Notes: a model not told the origin generated them from the sequence alone. Positions 1 to 9,382 are shown, counted from the first letter of the stretch. The stretch is DNA of 64,000 nt from Sulfuriferula sp047300855 (GCF_047300855.1 NZ_CP170197.1:2108001-2172000), one strand, 5' to 3'. Made by a program: numbers and translations.

Positions 1-1458
1 CCGGTCCGGCAGCGCCAGGCCGAATTCCACCACGCGATGGTCGAGGAACGGCACGCGCCCTTCCACGCCATGCGCCATCATCATGCGGTCGGCCTTCACC
101 AGCAGGTCGTCGGCAAGCCAGGTGGCAATGTCGGTATATTGCATGCGCGCCAGATTGCTCCAGCGCGGGTTGGCTGTGCGCCAGGACTGCATGAAAGGAG
201 CGCGGGCAATGCGTTCCGCGTCAGCGCCGTTGAACAAATCCGCAACCGGCGCTGATTTTGCCAGCCCGCGGGTGCGATAGCCGCCGCTGCCAGGGTGTTG
301 CAGCGCCTGCCATAGCCGTTTGATACGTGGTGCGCGATAGCGTCCGTAGCCGGCAAAGACTTCATCGCCGCCTTCCCCGGACAGCACCACTTTGACGTCC
401 TCGCTGGCGCGCCGGGCCAGCAGCCAGGTGGGCAGGTTGGCGTAATCGGCCATCAGTTCGCCGGAGACGGCGATGGTGTCGGGCAGCACCGCCAGCAGCT
501 CGCGCTCGCTGAGGGCCAGCTCGGTATGCTGCGTGTGAAACTGTTCGGCGATGCGGCGCGCAGTGGCGAGTTCGTTATTCACTGCCGCGCCGGGAAATCC
601 CACCGAATAGGTATGCAGCGGCTGGTCGCTGTAACGGCGGATCAGTGCCACCAGCGTGGAAGAATCCACGCCGCCGGAGAGGAACACGCCGAACGGCACG
701 TCGGCGCGCAGATGCTGCTGCACCACGGTCGCCATCAGATCGTCGAAGCGGCGTGCCGCTTCCGCATAAGAAATTTCCAGCGGCTCGACATCGCTTAATT
801 GCCAGTAGCGGCTGCGCGCGGTAATGCGGCCGCCGCGCACTTCCACCAGCTCGCCGGGCCATATTTTTTCGATGCCGGCGACGATGGTGCGCGCACCGCT
901 GATGAAATTGCTGTGGAAGTATTGCAGCAACGCGTCAGGCTCGATGCGTGCGGGCTCGCCTGCCGGCAACAGCGCTTTGATTTCGGAGGCGAACACGACG
1001 CCCGCGCTATCCGCCTTGATGAACAGCGGCTTGATGCCGATCCGGTCGCGCGCCAGCAGCAGGCGATCGCGGCTCACGTCATACAGCGCAAAGGCAAACA
1101 TGCCGAACAGGTGGCGGACAAAATCATCGCCGTATTCGCGGTAGGCATGAAGGATGGTTTCGCAGTCGGAATGCGTGCTGAAAACATGGCCGCGCGCTTC
1201 CAGCGTGGCGCGCAACTCGATGTGGTTGTAGATTTCGCCGTTGGCCACCACGCACAGCTGGCGATCCCGGGTATACAGCGGCTGGTTGCCGCCGGCCAGA
1301 TCGATGATGGACAGCCGGGTGTGCACCAGGCCCAGCCTGGCGGTCTGGTGATAGCCAGTCGCATCCGGTCCGCGGTGGTGCAGCGCAGCCGCCAGTTGCG
1401 TAAGCGCTGCTTGCGGCACGACTGCCGACACCGAATAAATGCCCGCAATGCCGCACAT
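1..1458 (-). CDS. asnB: Asparagine synthetase (glutamine-hydrolysing), 3' end missing
   Basis: Class II glutamine amidotransferase joined to an ATP-dependent asparagine synthase domain; the family makes asparagine from aspartate and glutamine, and copies beside glycosyltransferases often amidate surface sugars. Read on the minus strand the frame opens MCGIAG, so Cys2 is the glutamine nucleophile. It continues through a glutaminase domain (HHRGPD, NGEIYNH) and a synthase PP-loop with the SGGVDSS motif. About 486 codons are present with no stop before position 1, so the C-terminus lies outside the window. The start overlaps the stop of the upstream glycosyltransferase by one base (TGATG). Being last in a run of LPS-core genes suggests a role in modifying surface polysaccharide, which is inference. 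Confidence 0.88.
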   Translation of the reverse strand, partial: MCGIAGIYSVSAVVPQAALTQLAAALHHRGPDATGYHQTARLGLVHTRLSIIDLAGGNQPLYTRDRQLCVVANGEIYNHIELRATLEARGHVFSTHSDCETILHAYREYGDDFVRHLFGMFAFALYDVSRDRLLLARDRIGIKPLFIKADSAGVVFASEIKALLPAGEPARIEPDALLQYFHSNFISGARTIVAGIEKIWPGELVEVRGGRITARSRYWQLSDVEPLEISYAEAARRFDDLMATVVQQHLRADVPFGVFLSGGVDSSTLVALIRRYSDQPLHTYSVGFPGAAVNNELATARRIAEQFHTQHTELALSERELLAVLPDTIAVSGELMADYANLPTWLLARRASEDVKVVLSGEGGDEVFAGYGRYRAPRIKRLWQALQHPGSGGYRTRGLAKSAPVADLFNGADAERIARAPFMQSWRTANPRWSNLARMQYTDIATWLADDLLVKADRMMMAHGVEGRVPFLDHRVVEFGLALPDR

Positions 1459-2534
1459 CAGCGCAGCGCCGCCAGCAGGTGCTGATACAGCGCGGTATAT
1501 TCGCCCACGATTCCGGCTTCCGAAAACTGCTGCTCAAGCTTATGGCGCGCCTGCGCGGCAAGCTTGCTGCAAGCGCTTTCATCCCCGATCAGCGCGCGTA
1601 TTGCGCCGGCCATGGCAGCGGCATCCTCCAGCGGGGTGAGCACGCCGTCCACGCCCTCCTCGATCAGCTCCTGCGCGCCCTGGCTGCGCGTGGACACCAC
1701 CGCCACCCCCTGTGCCCAGGCTTCCAGGATCACGTTGCCCAGCGGCTCGTGCCGCGACGGGCAGACGAACACATCGGCGCTGCGATATACTGGCGCGGGG
1801 TCGGCCTGCCAGCCCAGCCAGTGTACGCGGCCACCGATGCCCAGCTGCGCCGCGTGCTGGTGCAGCGCAGCACGCAACGGACCGTCGCCCGCAATCGCCA
1901 GGTGCAAGGAGCGGCCTGCCAGCTGCGCGGGCAATAGCTGAAAAGCGTCGAGTAAATCCGCCATGCCTTTGTTCGGGTGCAAACGGCCCACCGCCGACAC
2001 GACCCAGGCGTCGTGCGGCAAGCCCAGTGCATGGCGGTGCATGGCTTGCTCCGTAACACCGAGCGGCGCGCCCGGCTCGACGAAATTGCCGATATGGAAC
2101 ACGCGCTGCGCAGGCAGTCCATGCTGGATGAGGTAATCGCAAATGCCGCGCGTATTCCCTACCCAGGCGTGGGCGTGGCGGTAACCCTTGAGGTCGTAAT
2201 AGCCACCCAGACGCGCCACATGCACCGGTTTTTTCCCGAGCTTGAAATGGGTGAGGCGCGTAGCACGCCCCATGTAGGTCTGCACGATGTCGGCACCCTC
2301 GGAGCGGGCAGTCATGCCGATTTTCCAGCGTGAAGCCAAGTCCCACACACTGCGCAACGGCAGATGGCGCTGCTGCACGTTGGCGTTCAGTTCGGCGTTG
2401 ATCGCGCTGCCCGGGGGCGTGATGCTGGTGACACGCTCGCCGCGCTGCGCCAGCGCGTTCACCAGGCGCGCAAAGAACCGTTCCGCGCCGCCGGATTGCT
2501 TGCTGCCGATAATATGCAGGGAATGGATGTTCAT
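1458..2534 (-). CDS. Family 4 glycosyltransferase
   Basis: A 358-residue retaining glycosyltransferase of the GT-B fold, family GT4, which transfers a sugar from a nucleotide donor to a growing cell-surface glycan at the inner face of the cytoplasmic membrane. The N-terminal domain carries IGSKQSGGAE, a GGAER-type glycine motif, and the C-terminal domain carries the EX7E donor-site motif as EPLGNVILE preceded by CPSRH. No signal peptide or membrane segment is visible. It overlaps the upstream heptosyltransferase by 4 bases and the downstream asnB by 1 base. The neighbourhood (two GT9 enzymes) points to LPS core assembly, but the actual sugar cannot be read from the sequence. Confidence 0.88.
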   Translation of the reverse strand: MNIHSLHIIGSKQSGGAERFFARLVNALAQRGERVTSITPPGSAINAELNANVQQRHLPLRSVWDLASRWKIGMTARSEGADIVQTYMGRATRLTHFKLGKKPVHVARLGGYYDLKGYRHAHAWVGNTRGICDYLIQHGLPAQRVFHIGNFVEPGAPLGVTEQAMHRHALGLPHDAWVVSAVGRLHPNKGMADLLDAFQLLPAQLAGRSLHLAIAGDGPLRAALHQHAAQLGIGGRVHWLGWQADPAPVYRSADVFVCPSRHEPLGNVILEAWAQGVAVVSTRSQGAQELIEEGVDGVLTPLEDAAAMAGAIRALIGDESACSKLAAQARHKLEQQFSEAGIVGEYTALYQHLLAALR

Positions 2535-3442
2535 GGCGTGTTCAGCAGATCGTTCAATTGTTCGGCTACCTTTGCCACATCGAGCCGGGCAAGGTCGTTG
2601 CCCGGCGCAATCAGCCAGCGCGCACGGGTACCCCAGGGATGATAGCGCAGCGGCTCGCCCGGACCGAATACGGTAAGCGTAGGGGTGCCGACTGCGCTGG
2701 CGAGGTGGCCGAGGCCGGAGTCATTCCCTACAAACGCCGTAGCGCGTTGCAACACGGCAGCGGCTTCGAGCAGACCGCTCTTACCCGTCAGATCGAGGCA
2801 GGGCAAGGACAGCGTGCGGACGATGTCTGCCACGCGCGCACTGTCGGCGGCGCTCCCCAGAAAAATCACGGCGTCGAATTGTCCGGCGCAGTGCTGCGCC
2901 AGTTCGGCGAAGTGCGCGGCCGGCCAGATCTTGCCTTCCCAGTTGGCGCCCGGCCCCAGTGCCAGCCAGCGCTTGCCGGGCAGCCCTTGCAGCCAGGCTG
3001 CCACACGCACATGGGCCGCCGGCGCTATCCATAACTCGGCCGGCGGCGGTTGAATGTGGCCAAGCAGCGGTTCAATTGCCATGAAATGCCGCACCACGCT
3101 GTGGCGTTCAGGTGGGTGATGTTTGACTTTATGCAGGCGCCGTCTGGCCCGCAGCAGCCAGCCCAAGCCGTCGGTGCGCAGGTCCACAATGAGATCGTAG
3201 CGCTTGCGCCGCAGTTGCCTGACAAAGGCCAGCTTGTCGCGCCAGCGCGCATTTTTGTTTTTGAGAATGATCTCGTCGAGTGCATCGAAGTGTTCGAACA
3301 GTGCAGCCGAACGCGCATCGGCGACGATGTCGAAGCGGGCCTGCGGATAGCGTGCGCGCAATGCGGCCAGCACCGGGGTGGTCATGACCGCGTCGCCGAT
3401 ATTGCTCAGGGTGACGAACAGAATGTGGCGCGGGTCAGGCAT
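2531..3442 (-). CDS. Family 9 glycosyltransferase (heptosyltransferase-like), downstream copy
   Basis: A 303-residue member of GT9, the family of ADP-heptose:LPS heptosyltransferases. It shows the family N-terminal pattern ILFVTLSNIGDAVMTTPVL, the central LGPGANWEGKIWP segment and the donor-site VGNDSGLGHLASAVG-TPTLTVFGP. The frame is open upstream to 3619, but the residues before MPDPRH are arginine-rich and unlike the family, so the ATG at 3442 is chosen; this overlaps the end of the upstream GT9 gene by 8 bases. It is shorter than the neighbouring paralogue and lacks its cysteine-rich tail. Acceptor specificity (heptose I, II or III) is not resolved. Confidence 0.87.
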   Translation of the reverse strand: MPDPRHILFVTLSNIGDAVMTTPVLAALRARYPQARFDIVADARSAALFEHFDALDEIILKNKNARWRDKLAFVRQLRRKRYDLIVDLRTDGLGWLLRARRRLHKVKHHPPERHSVVRHFMAIEPLLGHIQPPPAELWIAPAAHVRVAAWLQGLPGKRWLALGPGANWEGKIWPAAHFAELAQHCAGQFDAVIFLGSAADSARVADIVRTLSLPCLDLTGKSGLLEAAAVLQRATAFVGNDSGLGHLASAVGTPTLTVFGPGEPLRYHPWGTRARWLIAPGNDLARLDVAKVAEQLNDLLNTP

Positions 3443-4541
3443 GGGGAAGTGTCTCAAGGATTCTGGCCGGCACGCGGACGATGGCTTGCGCCGGCGGTGC
3501 AGTGAGCAATGCCAACACCTGCGCCGTGTGCACCTCGCGCATGCACGAGTGATGCGCGCAATGCTTGCGATAGCAATTGCTGCACGGCAAGTCGGCCTGG
3601 ATGGCGATAACCTGGTCACCCAGCGGTTTGACGCGGGTGGGGTCGGTAGGCCCGCAAATCACTACTTGCGGACGTTCGCTGCAGGCGGCCAGATGCGAGG
3701 TGCCGGTGTCGTTGCCGATGATGCAGTGGGCATGCCCGGCCAGCGGAATGATGTCCAGCATTTCGGTGGCACCGCACAGATTCACTGCCGCTGCACCTAT
3801 GCTGCCGGCGATGGTGTTGCCCAGTTCAGCCTCATCCGGGCCGCCTGCGATGACAATGTGCCTGACCAGCCCCTCTGTCAGCAGCAAGCGGCCCAGTTCA
3901 GCGTAGTTTTGCTCTCCCCAGCGCTTGAGGTAACCGCGCGGATGGCAGCCGGGGAACAGCAGCGCGTAGTTTCCATCCGCGATGCCATGTTGGGCCAGCA
4001 GATGTTGCGCGCGTTTACGGTTGCGCTCCGGCACCGCCAGCACCGGATGGCTGGTGGTTGTGGGAATACCTGCCAGCTTGAGCGCAGCGCGCATGCGCAG
4101 CACCGGGTTGATGTCCAGCGGCAGGTTGTCCGGACCGATGGTGTAGGGCCAGAAACCATGATTGCCGACGCGATGGCGGATCCCCCTGCCGGTGAGTTGC
4201 AACGCGCCAAGCAACAAACGGCTGCGGTCGCTGGTCTGCAGATCCACCACCAGATCGTAGCGCCCTGCGCGTACACTGCGCAGCCAGCGCAGCATGGCGC
4301 CGAACCTGGCTGATTTTGGACGCGTATCCAGTGCGATGATTCTGGCAAAGCGCGTGTCGGCGGCAAACAGCGCCTGATTGGCGGGCTGGGTATTGAGATG
4401 GATTTCGGCACGCGGAAAAGCGCGGCGGATATCCTCGAACAATGCGCTGGCCATCACCAGATCGCCCAGTGCACTCCATTTGATGATCAGGATGCGCTGG
4501 ATGGATGAATCGGCGGGCAGGTCGACGGGCTTTGCCGACAA
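3435..4541 (-). CDS. Family 9 glycosyltransferase (heptosyltransferase-like), upstream copy
   Basis: A 368-residue GT9 protein. Key segments are ILIIKWSALGDLVMAS near residue 20, LLFPGCHPRGYLKRW in the middle and the donor-binding IIGNDTGTSHLAACS. Near the C-terminus it has a cysteine cluster CSNCYRKHC-x3-SC, seen in many heptosyltransferases. It starts 6 bases after the hisG stop and overlaps the next GT9 gene by 8 bases, so the two glycosyltransferases are probably translated together. Likely role: adding a heptose to the LPS inner core using ADP-heptose in the cytoplasm. The exact position in the core is inference. Confidence 0.88.
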   Translation of the reverse strand: MSAKPVDLPADSSIQRILIIKWSALGDLVMASALFEDIRRAFPRAEIHLNTQPANQALFAADTRFARIIALDTRPKSARFGAMLRWLRSVRAGRYDLVVDLQTSDRSRLLLGALQLTGRGIRHRVGNHGFWPYTIGPDNLPLDINPVLRMRAALKLAGIPTTTSHPVLAVPERNRKRAQHLLAQHGIADGNYALLFPGCHPRGYLKRWGEQNYAELGRLLLTEGLVRHIVIAGGPDEAELGNTIAGSIGAAAVNLCGATEMLDIIPLAGHAHCIIGNDTGTSHLAACSERPQVVICGPTDPTRVKPLGDQVIAIQADLPCSNCYRKHCAHHSCMREVHTAQVLALLTAPPAQAIVRVPARILETLPHA

Positions 4542-4547
4542 CGGACG

Positions 4548-5189
4548 TCAATCCGTCTTGATGGCCGAAGCGATGCTGTCCACTACCGGCTGGATTTCTG
4601 CGCGCTTCAATTTGAGCGAGGCCTGGTTGACCACCAGGCGCGAACTGATGTCCATGATGTCTTCCACAGCCACCAAACCATTGGCCTTGAGCGTACTGCC
4701 GCTGCTCACCAGATCGACGATTACATCGGCGAGCTTGACCAAGGGCGCCAGCTCCATCGAGCCATACAGCTTGATGAGGTCCACATGCACGCCCTTGGCG
4801 GCGAAATATTCGCGTGCGGTTTTCAAATATTTGGTGGCCACGCGCAAACGCGCGCCTTGATGCACGGCCTGTTCGTAGTCGAAAGCCGGATGGGCCGCCA
4901 CCATCATCTTGCAACGCGCGATGTTCAAATCCAGCGGCTGGTACATGCCCTCGCCGCCGTGCTCGATCAACACATCCTTACCCGCCACGCCGATATCCGC
5001 AGCGCCGTATTGCACATAGGTAGGCACGTCAGAGGCACGGATAATCACCAGGCGCACATCGGGCCGGTTGGTGGCGATAATCAGCTTGCGCGATTTTTCC
5101 GGATCCTCGCGTGGAGTGATCCCTGCAGCTTCGAGCAGCGGCAGGGTTTCCTGGAAAATGCGGCCTTTGGACAGTGCAATGGTAATCAT
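4548..5189 (-). CDS. hisG: ATP phosphoribosyltransferase, short form
   Basis: First enzyme of histidine synthesis, condensing ATP with PRPP. At 213 residues this is the short HisG form, which lacks the C-terminal regulatory domain and in known cases needs the HisZ subunit; no hisZ is in this window. Recognisable parts are ITIALSKGRI at the N-terminus, the GxxDIGVAGKD segment and the PRPP-binding loop DLVSSGSTLKANGL near residue 160. The ATG is preceded by a GAGG ribosome-binding site. It lies 12 bases after murA, the usual betaproteobacterial arrangement, though the rest of the his operon does not follow: the next genes are glycosyltransferases. Confidence 0.95.
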   Translation of the reverse strand: MITIALSKGRIFQETLPLLEAAGITPREDPEKSRKLIIATNRPDVRLVIIRASDVPTYVQYGAADIGVAGKDVLIEHGGEGMYQPLDLNIARCKMMVAAHPAFDYEQAVHQGARLRVATKYLKTAREYFAAKGVHVDLIKLYGSMELAPLVKLADVIVDLVSSGSTLKANGLVAVEDIMDISSRLVVNQASLKLKRAEIQPVVDSIASAIKTD

Positions 5190-5201
5190 GGGTACCTCAG
5201 G

Positions 5202-6455
5202 TCATTTTACGCGACGAATACTCGCACCCAATTGGGCGAATTTTTCTTCGATGCATTCGTAGCCACGGTCGATATGATAAATGCGTTCAATGATACTTTC
5301 ACCTTCGGCCACCAGCGCCGCCAGCACCAATGACGCCGAGGCACGCAGATCGGTCGCCATGACCACTGCGCCTTCCAGCTTGTCTACGCCACGCACCAGA
5401 GCGGTGTTGCCTTCCACCGAGATGTCGGCACCCAGGCGCTGCATTTCCTGCACATGCATGAAGCGGTTTTCGAAAATGGTTTCGGTGACCGTCCCCACGC
5501 CCTCGGCGATACAGTTGAGCGCCATGAATTGTGCCTGCATATCGGTGGGAAATGCCGGGTAAGGCGCGGTTTTAAGGTTCACCGCCTTGGGGCGGGTACG
5601 CATTTCCAGGCTGATCCAGTCGTTGCCCACATCGATATGGGCACCGGCTTCGCGCAGCTTGTCCAGCACCGATTCAATAATGTCGGCACGCGTATTCAAC
5701 ACCCGGATCTGCCCCTGCGTGATCGCGGCAGCCACCAGGTAGGTGCCGGTTTCAATCCGGTCCGGCATGATTTTATGAGTGGCGCCGTGCAGCTTGTCGA
5801 CCCCCTCAATAACGATGACATCGCTACCCGCGCCTTCGATTCTGGCGCCCATCGCAATCAGGCAATTGGCCAGATCCACTACTTCAGGTTCACGCGCCGC
5901 GTTCTCCAGAAAGGTGGTGCCATCGGCCAGGGTCGCAGCCATCATCAGGTTTTCCGTACCGGTCACGGTCACGGTATCCATGAAAATGCGCGCCCCCTTG
6001 AGACGGCTGGCCTTGGCGTGGATGTAGCCGTGTTCGATGTTGATTTCCGCACCCATCGCCTGCAAACCTTTGATATGCAGATCGACCGGGCGCGAACCAA
6101 TGGCGCAGCCGCCCGGCAACGATACCCTGGCTTCACCATAGCGCGCCAGAATGGGGCCGAGCACCAGAATCGAGGCGCGCATGGTTTTGACCAGTTCATA
6201 CGGCGCTTCAAGCTTGTCCAGATGCGCTGCCTGCAATGCCACGCCGCCCTGGTCGTCGAGCGAGACCTGCATGCCGAGATGGCCGAGCAGGGTCAGGCTG
6301 GTGCTGATGTCCTTGAGTTTGGGCAGGTTTTCCAGATGCAGCGTATCCGCGCTGAGCAGGCCGGCACAGAGTATCGGCAGCGCTGCATTTTTCGCACCCG
6401 AGATGCGCACTTCTCCCGACAGACGTGCGCCGCCCTGTATCGCCAATTTATCCAT
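5202..6455 (-). CDS. murA: UDP-N-acetylglucosamine 1-carboxyvinyltransferase
   Basis: Transfers enolpyruvate from PEP to UDP-GlcNAc, the first committed step of peptidoglycan synthesis in the cytoplasm. The 417 residues match the family length. Conserved features are Lys22-Asn23 in AKNAALP, Arg93 in TMRASILVLGP, and the active-site loop LPGGCAIGSRPVD with the catalytic cysteine at 117. Because that cysteine is kept, the enzyme should be the fosfomycin-sensitive type. The start codon overlaps the ibaG stop by one base (TGATG), so the BolA-like gene and murA are probably coupled. Confidence 0.97.
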   Translation of the reverse strand: MDKLAIQGGARLSGEVRISGAKNAALPILCAGLLSADTLHLENLPKLKDISTSLTLLGHLGMQVSLDDQGGVALQAAHLDKLEAPYELVKTMRASILVLGPILARYGEARVSLPGGCAIGSRPVDLHIKGLQAMGAEINIEHGYIHAKASRLKGARIFMDTVTVTGTENLMMAATLADGTTFLENAAREPEVVDLANCLIAMGARIEGAGSDVIVIEGVDKLHGATHKIMPDRIETGTYLVAAAITQGQIRVLNTRADIIESVLDKLREAGAHIDVGNDWISLEMRTRPKAVNLKTAPYPAFPTDMQAQFMALNCIAEGVGTVTETIFENRFMHVQEMQRLGADISVEGNTALVRGVDKLEGAVVMATDLRASASLVLAALVAEGESIIERIYHIDRGYECIEEKFAQLGASIRRVK

Positions 6456-6697
6456 CAGTTATTCCCTGCTGCCCATTCTTCCGGGGTCAGGGTTTTCATG
6501 GAAAGCGCGTGGATTTCCGCCTTCATGCGATCGCCCAGCGCGCGGTACACGATCTGGTGCTGCTGCACGCGATTTTTGCCGCGGAATTCAGCGCTGACGA
6601 TGAGCGCTTCAAAATGCTGGCCATCGCCGGCCACGCGCACGAGTTCGCAGGGCATGCCCTGTTCAATATATTGCTGGATGTTTTCGGGAGTAACCAT
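6455..6697 (-). CDS. ibaG: BolA-family protein (IbaG/YrbA type)
   Basis: An 80-residue BolA-superfamily protein. Family members bind [2Fe-2S] clusters together with monothiol glutaredoxins. The frame is open further upstream, but the ATG at 6697 is chosen because it gives the normal BolA start (MVTPENIQQYIEQ) and lies 6 bases after the yadH stop. The conserved DGQHFEALIVSAEF and VYRALGDRM segments with a histidine in KNRVQQHQIVY are visible. The position between the mla/yadGH genes and murA is the classical one for ibaG. Confidence 0.93.
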   Translation of the reverse strand: MVTPENIQQYIEQGMPCELVRVAGDGQHFEALIVSAEFRGKNRVQQHQIVYRALGDRMKAEIHALSMKTLTPEEWAAGNN

Positions 6698-6702
6698 GTC
6701 TA

Positions 6703-7458
6703 TTAATGCCGGAGTTTGTAGCCGCTTTTGAGCAGAATCAGGGTGAGTGCGGATAATGCCACAAAGCACACCCCTACCACCAGCAGGCTCAATTGCGGCG
6801 TTACGTCGGCAATGCCGAAAAAGCCATAGCGGAACCCGTCTATCATGTAGAAAATCGGGTTAAAACGCGACACCCCCTGCCAGAATGTTGGCAATGAGTG
6901 GATCGAGTAGAACACTCCGGAGAGAAACGTCAGCGGCATGATGAGGAAATTCTGAAACGCCGCCAGCTGGTCGAATTTTTCCGCCCAGATACCGGCGATA
7001 ATTCCCAGCGCGCCGAGGATACCCGTACCCAAAAACGCAAAAACAATCAGCCACAGCGGATGCAGAATGGTGAGCTGGGTAAACACCAGCGTGACCACAA
7101 ATACGCCCAAACCAACCACAACGCCGCGTACCACAGAGGCGAGCAGGTAAGCCGCAAAGAACTCCAGGTAGGACAGCGGCGGAAGCAGCATGAATACGAT
7201 ATTGCCGGTGATTTTGGATTGAATCAGGCTGGACGAACTGTTGGCGAAGGCATTCTGCAGCATCGACATCATCACCAGTCCGGGTACCAGAAACGCGGTG
7301 TAGCGAACGCCCGGATAGACCTGTACATGCGCTTCCAGCACGTGTGAAAAAATCAGCAGGTAGAGCAGCGCGGTAATCACCGGCGCCAGCACTGTCTGGA
7401 ACGACACTTTCCAGAAGCGCAACATCTCCTTGTACAGCAGCGTGTAGAAACCGACCAT
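6703..7458 (-). CDS. yadH: ABC-2 type transporter permease (YadH-like)
   Basis: A 251-residue inner-membrane permease of the ABC-2 family with about six hydrophobic segments. The frame is open back to 7761, but that part is a shadow inside the ATPase gene. The ATG at 7458 (MVGFYTLLYKEMLRFWKV) gives the usual YadH N-terminus and overlaps the ATPase stop by one base. The ABC-2 signature region around GVFYSIHSLPTFWQ and FNPIFYMIDGFRYGF is present. It pairs with the adjacent ATPase. The substrate of YadGH is not established; polysaccharide or drug export is usually assumed. Confidence 0.93.
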   Translation of the reverse strand: MVGFYTLLYKEMLRFWKVSFQTVLAPVITALLYLLIFSHVLEAHVQVYPGVRYTAFLVPGLVMMSMLQNAFANSSSSLIQSKITGNIVFMLLPPLSYLEFFAAYLLASVVRGVVVGLGVFVVTLVFTQLTILHPLWLIVFAFLGTGILGALGIIAGIWAEKFDQLAAFQNFLIMPLTFLSGVFYSIHSLPTFWQGVSRFNPIFYMIDGFRYGFFGIADVTPQLSLLVVGVCFVALSALTLILLKSGYKLRH

Positions 7459-8363
7459 CACGACGCCCCCATTACCTGGACGAAAACATCTTCCAGATCC
7501 GGCTGGGTAAGCTCCATTTCCTGAATGCAAATACCCGACTCGCGCAACTGTGCCAGCACGCCCTCCATATCCGCGTAGTGATCCAAAGCCAGGACATATA
7601 AACCATCGGTGTAACTGACGACACGTGCGGCCAGCCCGGCAGGTAGCGCGTCGGGTGTAATCCTTAAGCACAGATGGCGCTCGGCGATACTTTTCAGGAG
7701 ATTGGCTGTGCTGTCCAATGCCACGATGCGCCCCTGCTTGAGCATGGCGACGCGATTGCACAAGGCCTGCGCTTCTTCCAGATAATGGGTGGTGAGCACG
7801 ATGGTGTGGCCATCCTCATTGAGCTTGCGAATGAATGCCCACAGTGACTGGCGCAGTTCCACGTCCACCCCGGCGGTGGGTTCATCCAGGATAATCACTG
7901 GCGGCTTGTGCACCAGTGCTTGCGCAACCAGCACGCGCCGTTTCATGCCGCCGGATAATGTACGCATGTTGCGATCGGCCTTGTCGAGCAAATCGAGATG
8001 GGCCATGATCTCGTCGATCCAGTCGTCATTGCGGCGCAGGCCGAAATATCCGGATTGAATGCGCAGTCCCTCGCGCACGGTGAAAAAAGGGTCGTACACC
8101 AGTTCCTGCGGCACTACGCCGAGCGCCGTGCGCGTGGCGCGGTAATCATTCACCACGTCGTGGCCCATCACCGCGGCGCTGCCGCTGCTGGCCCGAGTGA
8201 GCCCGGCAAGGATGCTGATAAGCGTGGTTTTGCCCGCGCCATTGGGGCCCAGCAGGGCAAAAAACTCACCTTGCTGCACTTCCAGGTCGATGCCCTGCAA
8301 AGCGTGCAAACTGCCGAAATGCTTGTGTAACTGGCGAACCAGAATGGCCGGTGTAGTGCCCAT
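7458..8363 (-). CDS. yadG: ABC transporter ATPase (YadG-like)
   Basis: A 301-residue ATP-binding subunit. It has a Walker A GPNGAGKTT at about residues 39-47, the signature LSGGMKRRV, Walker B VIILDEPTAGVD and the H-loop LTTHYLEEA. The C-terminal 80 residues form the extension typical of ABC-2 ATPases. It is encoded immediately upstream of its permease (1-base overlap) and one base after mlaB. Placement next to the Mla genes is common in betaproteobacteria, but no functional link to phospholipid transport is proven. Confidence 0.94.
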   Translation of the reverse strand: MGTTPAILVRQLHKHFGSLHALQGIDLEVQQGEFFALLGPNGAGKTTLISILAGLTRASSGSAAVMGHDVVNDYRATRTALGVVPQELVYDPFFTVREGLRIQSGYFGLRRNDDWIDEIMAHLDLLDKADRNMRTLSGGMKRRVLVAQALVHKPPVIILDEPTAGVDVELRQSLWAFIRKLNEDGHTIVLTTHYLEEAQALCNRVAMLKQGRIVALDSTANLLKSIAERHLCLRITPDALPAGLAARVVSYTDGLYVLALDHYADMEGVLAQLRESGICIQEMELTQPDLEDVFVQVMGAS

Positions 8364-8642
8364 TTATTGGGGGATCAAATCCAATACACCATAAAGCGTG
8401 GCGAGCCCTCTCAGATTGGCCGGCAGATTGATGCAGCGCAGTTCAACTCCAACTTGCTCGGCTTCACGCCGACATTCAATAATCAGGGCGAGCGCTGCCG
8501 AATCGAGCTCGTTCACCTGGTGAAAATCGATGATATTCGCGCCCTGCCTGATGGCATCGGTGCTGGACTTCAGCACCTGGGTAATGGTGGAAATAGTCAC
8601 TTCCGCATCGAGAACGCAGATGGCGTTTTCGGCTGCTGTCAT
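8364..8642 (-). CDS. mlaB: STAS-domain protein MlaB
   Basis: A 92-residue STAS-domain protein. In the Mla system MlaB binds the MlaF ATPase on the cytoplasmic side and is needed for its stability and activity. The sequence has the STAS core with VNELDSAALALIIECRREA, where the serine after LD is the usual STAS serine. Its ATG overlaps the mlaC stop (ATGA), so translation is probably coupled. Small size and position directly after mlaC fix the identification more than sequence alone. Confidence 0.85.
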   Translation of the reverse strand: MTAAENAICVLDAEVTISTITQVLKSSTDAIRQGANIIDFHQVNELDSAALALIIECRREAEQVGVELRCINLPANLRGLATLYGVLDLIPQ

Positions 8643-9355
8643 TTGTGCGTACTGTGCGATTTTTTATCCATCCCGGCCCCCGGTTTTTCCTGCTGAGGAG
8701 CCGCATTCTGCTGATTGCGGCTAGCGAGCGTACGAATCAGCCCATCGATGCCCGACTGGCGGATTTCCGTGCCAAACGAACTACGATAGTTGGTCACCAG
8801 GCTGACGCCATCGATAACCACATCGTAGACTTTCCAGCCGAAGGGGGTTTTTTCCATGCTGTAGTCGATCGGGATAGGCTGCGCGCCGGGCTGCTTGACC
8901 TGCGTCTGCACTGTCACGTCGGTCGCGCCGGGGGCCATGCTAAATGGCTTGAATTCGATGGTCTGGTTATTGAATTCGGTCAGCGAACTGGCATAGGTGC
9001 GCACCAGCAAGGTACGAAATTCCTGAATCAGCGACTGGCGCTGGGCCGGCGTTGCCCGCGACCAGTATTTGCCCACTGCAAGCATGGTCATATGGTTAAA
9101 GTCGAAATTGGGCAGAACCTTGGCGTCGACCAGCTCGTATACCTTGTGGGTATTGCCAGCCTGAATGTCCTTGTCTTTCTTAAGAATGGCGACCACTTCC
9201 TGGGTGGTGGTCTTGACCAGCACATCGGGCGCCACATCGGCAGACGCAGCGACGGCTGCTCCGTGGGCGGCGATCAAAAGGCTCAACGCTGCCAGGCTTC
9301 CCAGCAGCCATCTCTCCACTTGCGTAAATGATTTCACTATGGGTTCATCCTTCAT
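8639..9355 (-). CDS. mlaC: Periplasmic phospholipid-binding protein MlaC
   Basis: A 238-residue exported protein of the MlaC (Ttg2D) family, which ferries phospholipids between the outer and inner membrane. The N-terminus has a charged stretch, then a hydrophobic core LLGSLAALSLLIAAHGAAVAA and a plausible signal-peptidase I site near residue 36. Family segments FDFNHMTMLAVGKYWSRATPAQRQ and IPIDYSMEKTPFGWKVYDVVIDGVSLV are clear. The C-terminal tail is rich in Gln/Lys/His and probably unstructured. It follows the TolC-like gene by 27 bases and overlaps mlaB by 4. Confidence 0.94.
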   Translation of the reverse strand: MKDEPIVKSFTQVERWLLGSLAALSLLIAAHGAAVAASADVAPDVLVKTTTQEVVAILKKDKDIQAGNTHKVYELVDAKVLPNFDFNHMTMLAVGKYWSRATPAQRQSLIQEFRTLLVRTYASSLTEFNNQTIEFKPFSMAPGATDVTVQTQVKQPGAQPIPIDYSMEKTPFGWKVYDVVIDGVSLVTNYRSSFGTEIRQSGIDGLIRTLASRNQQNAAPQQEKPGAGMDKKSHSTHK

Positions 9356-9382
9356 GATTAAATTTGTCCTCCAGGGTTCATG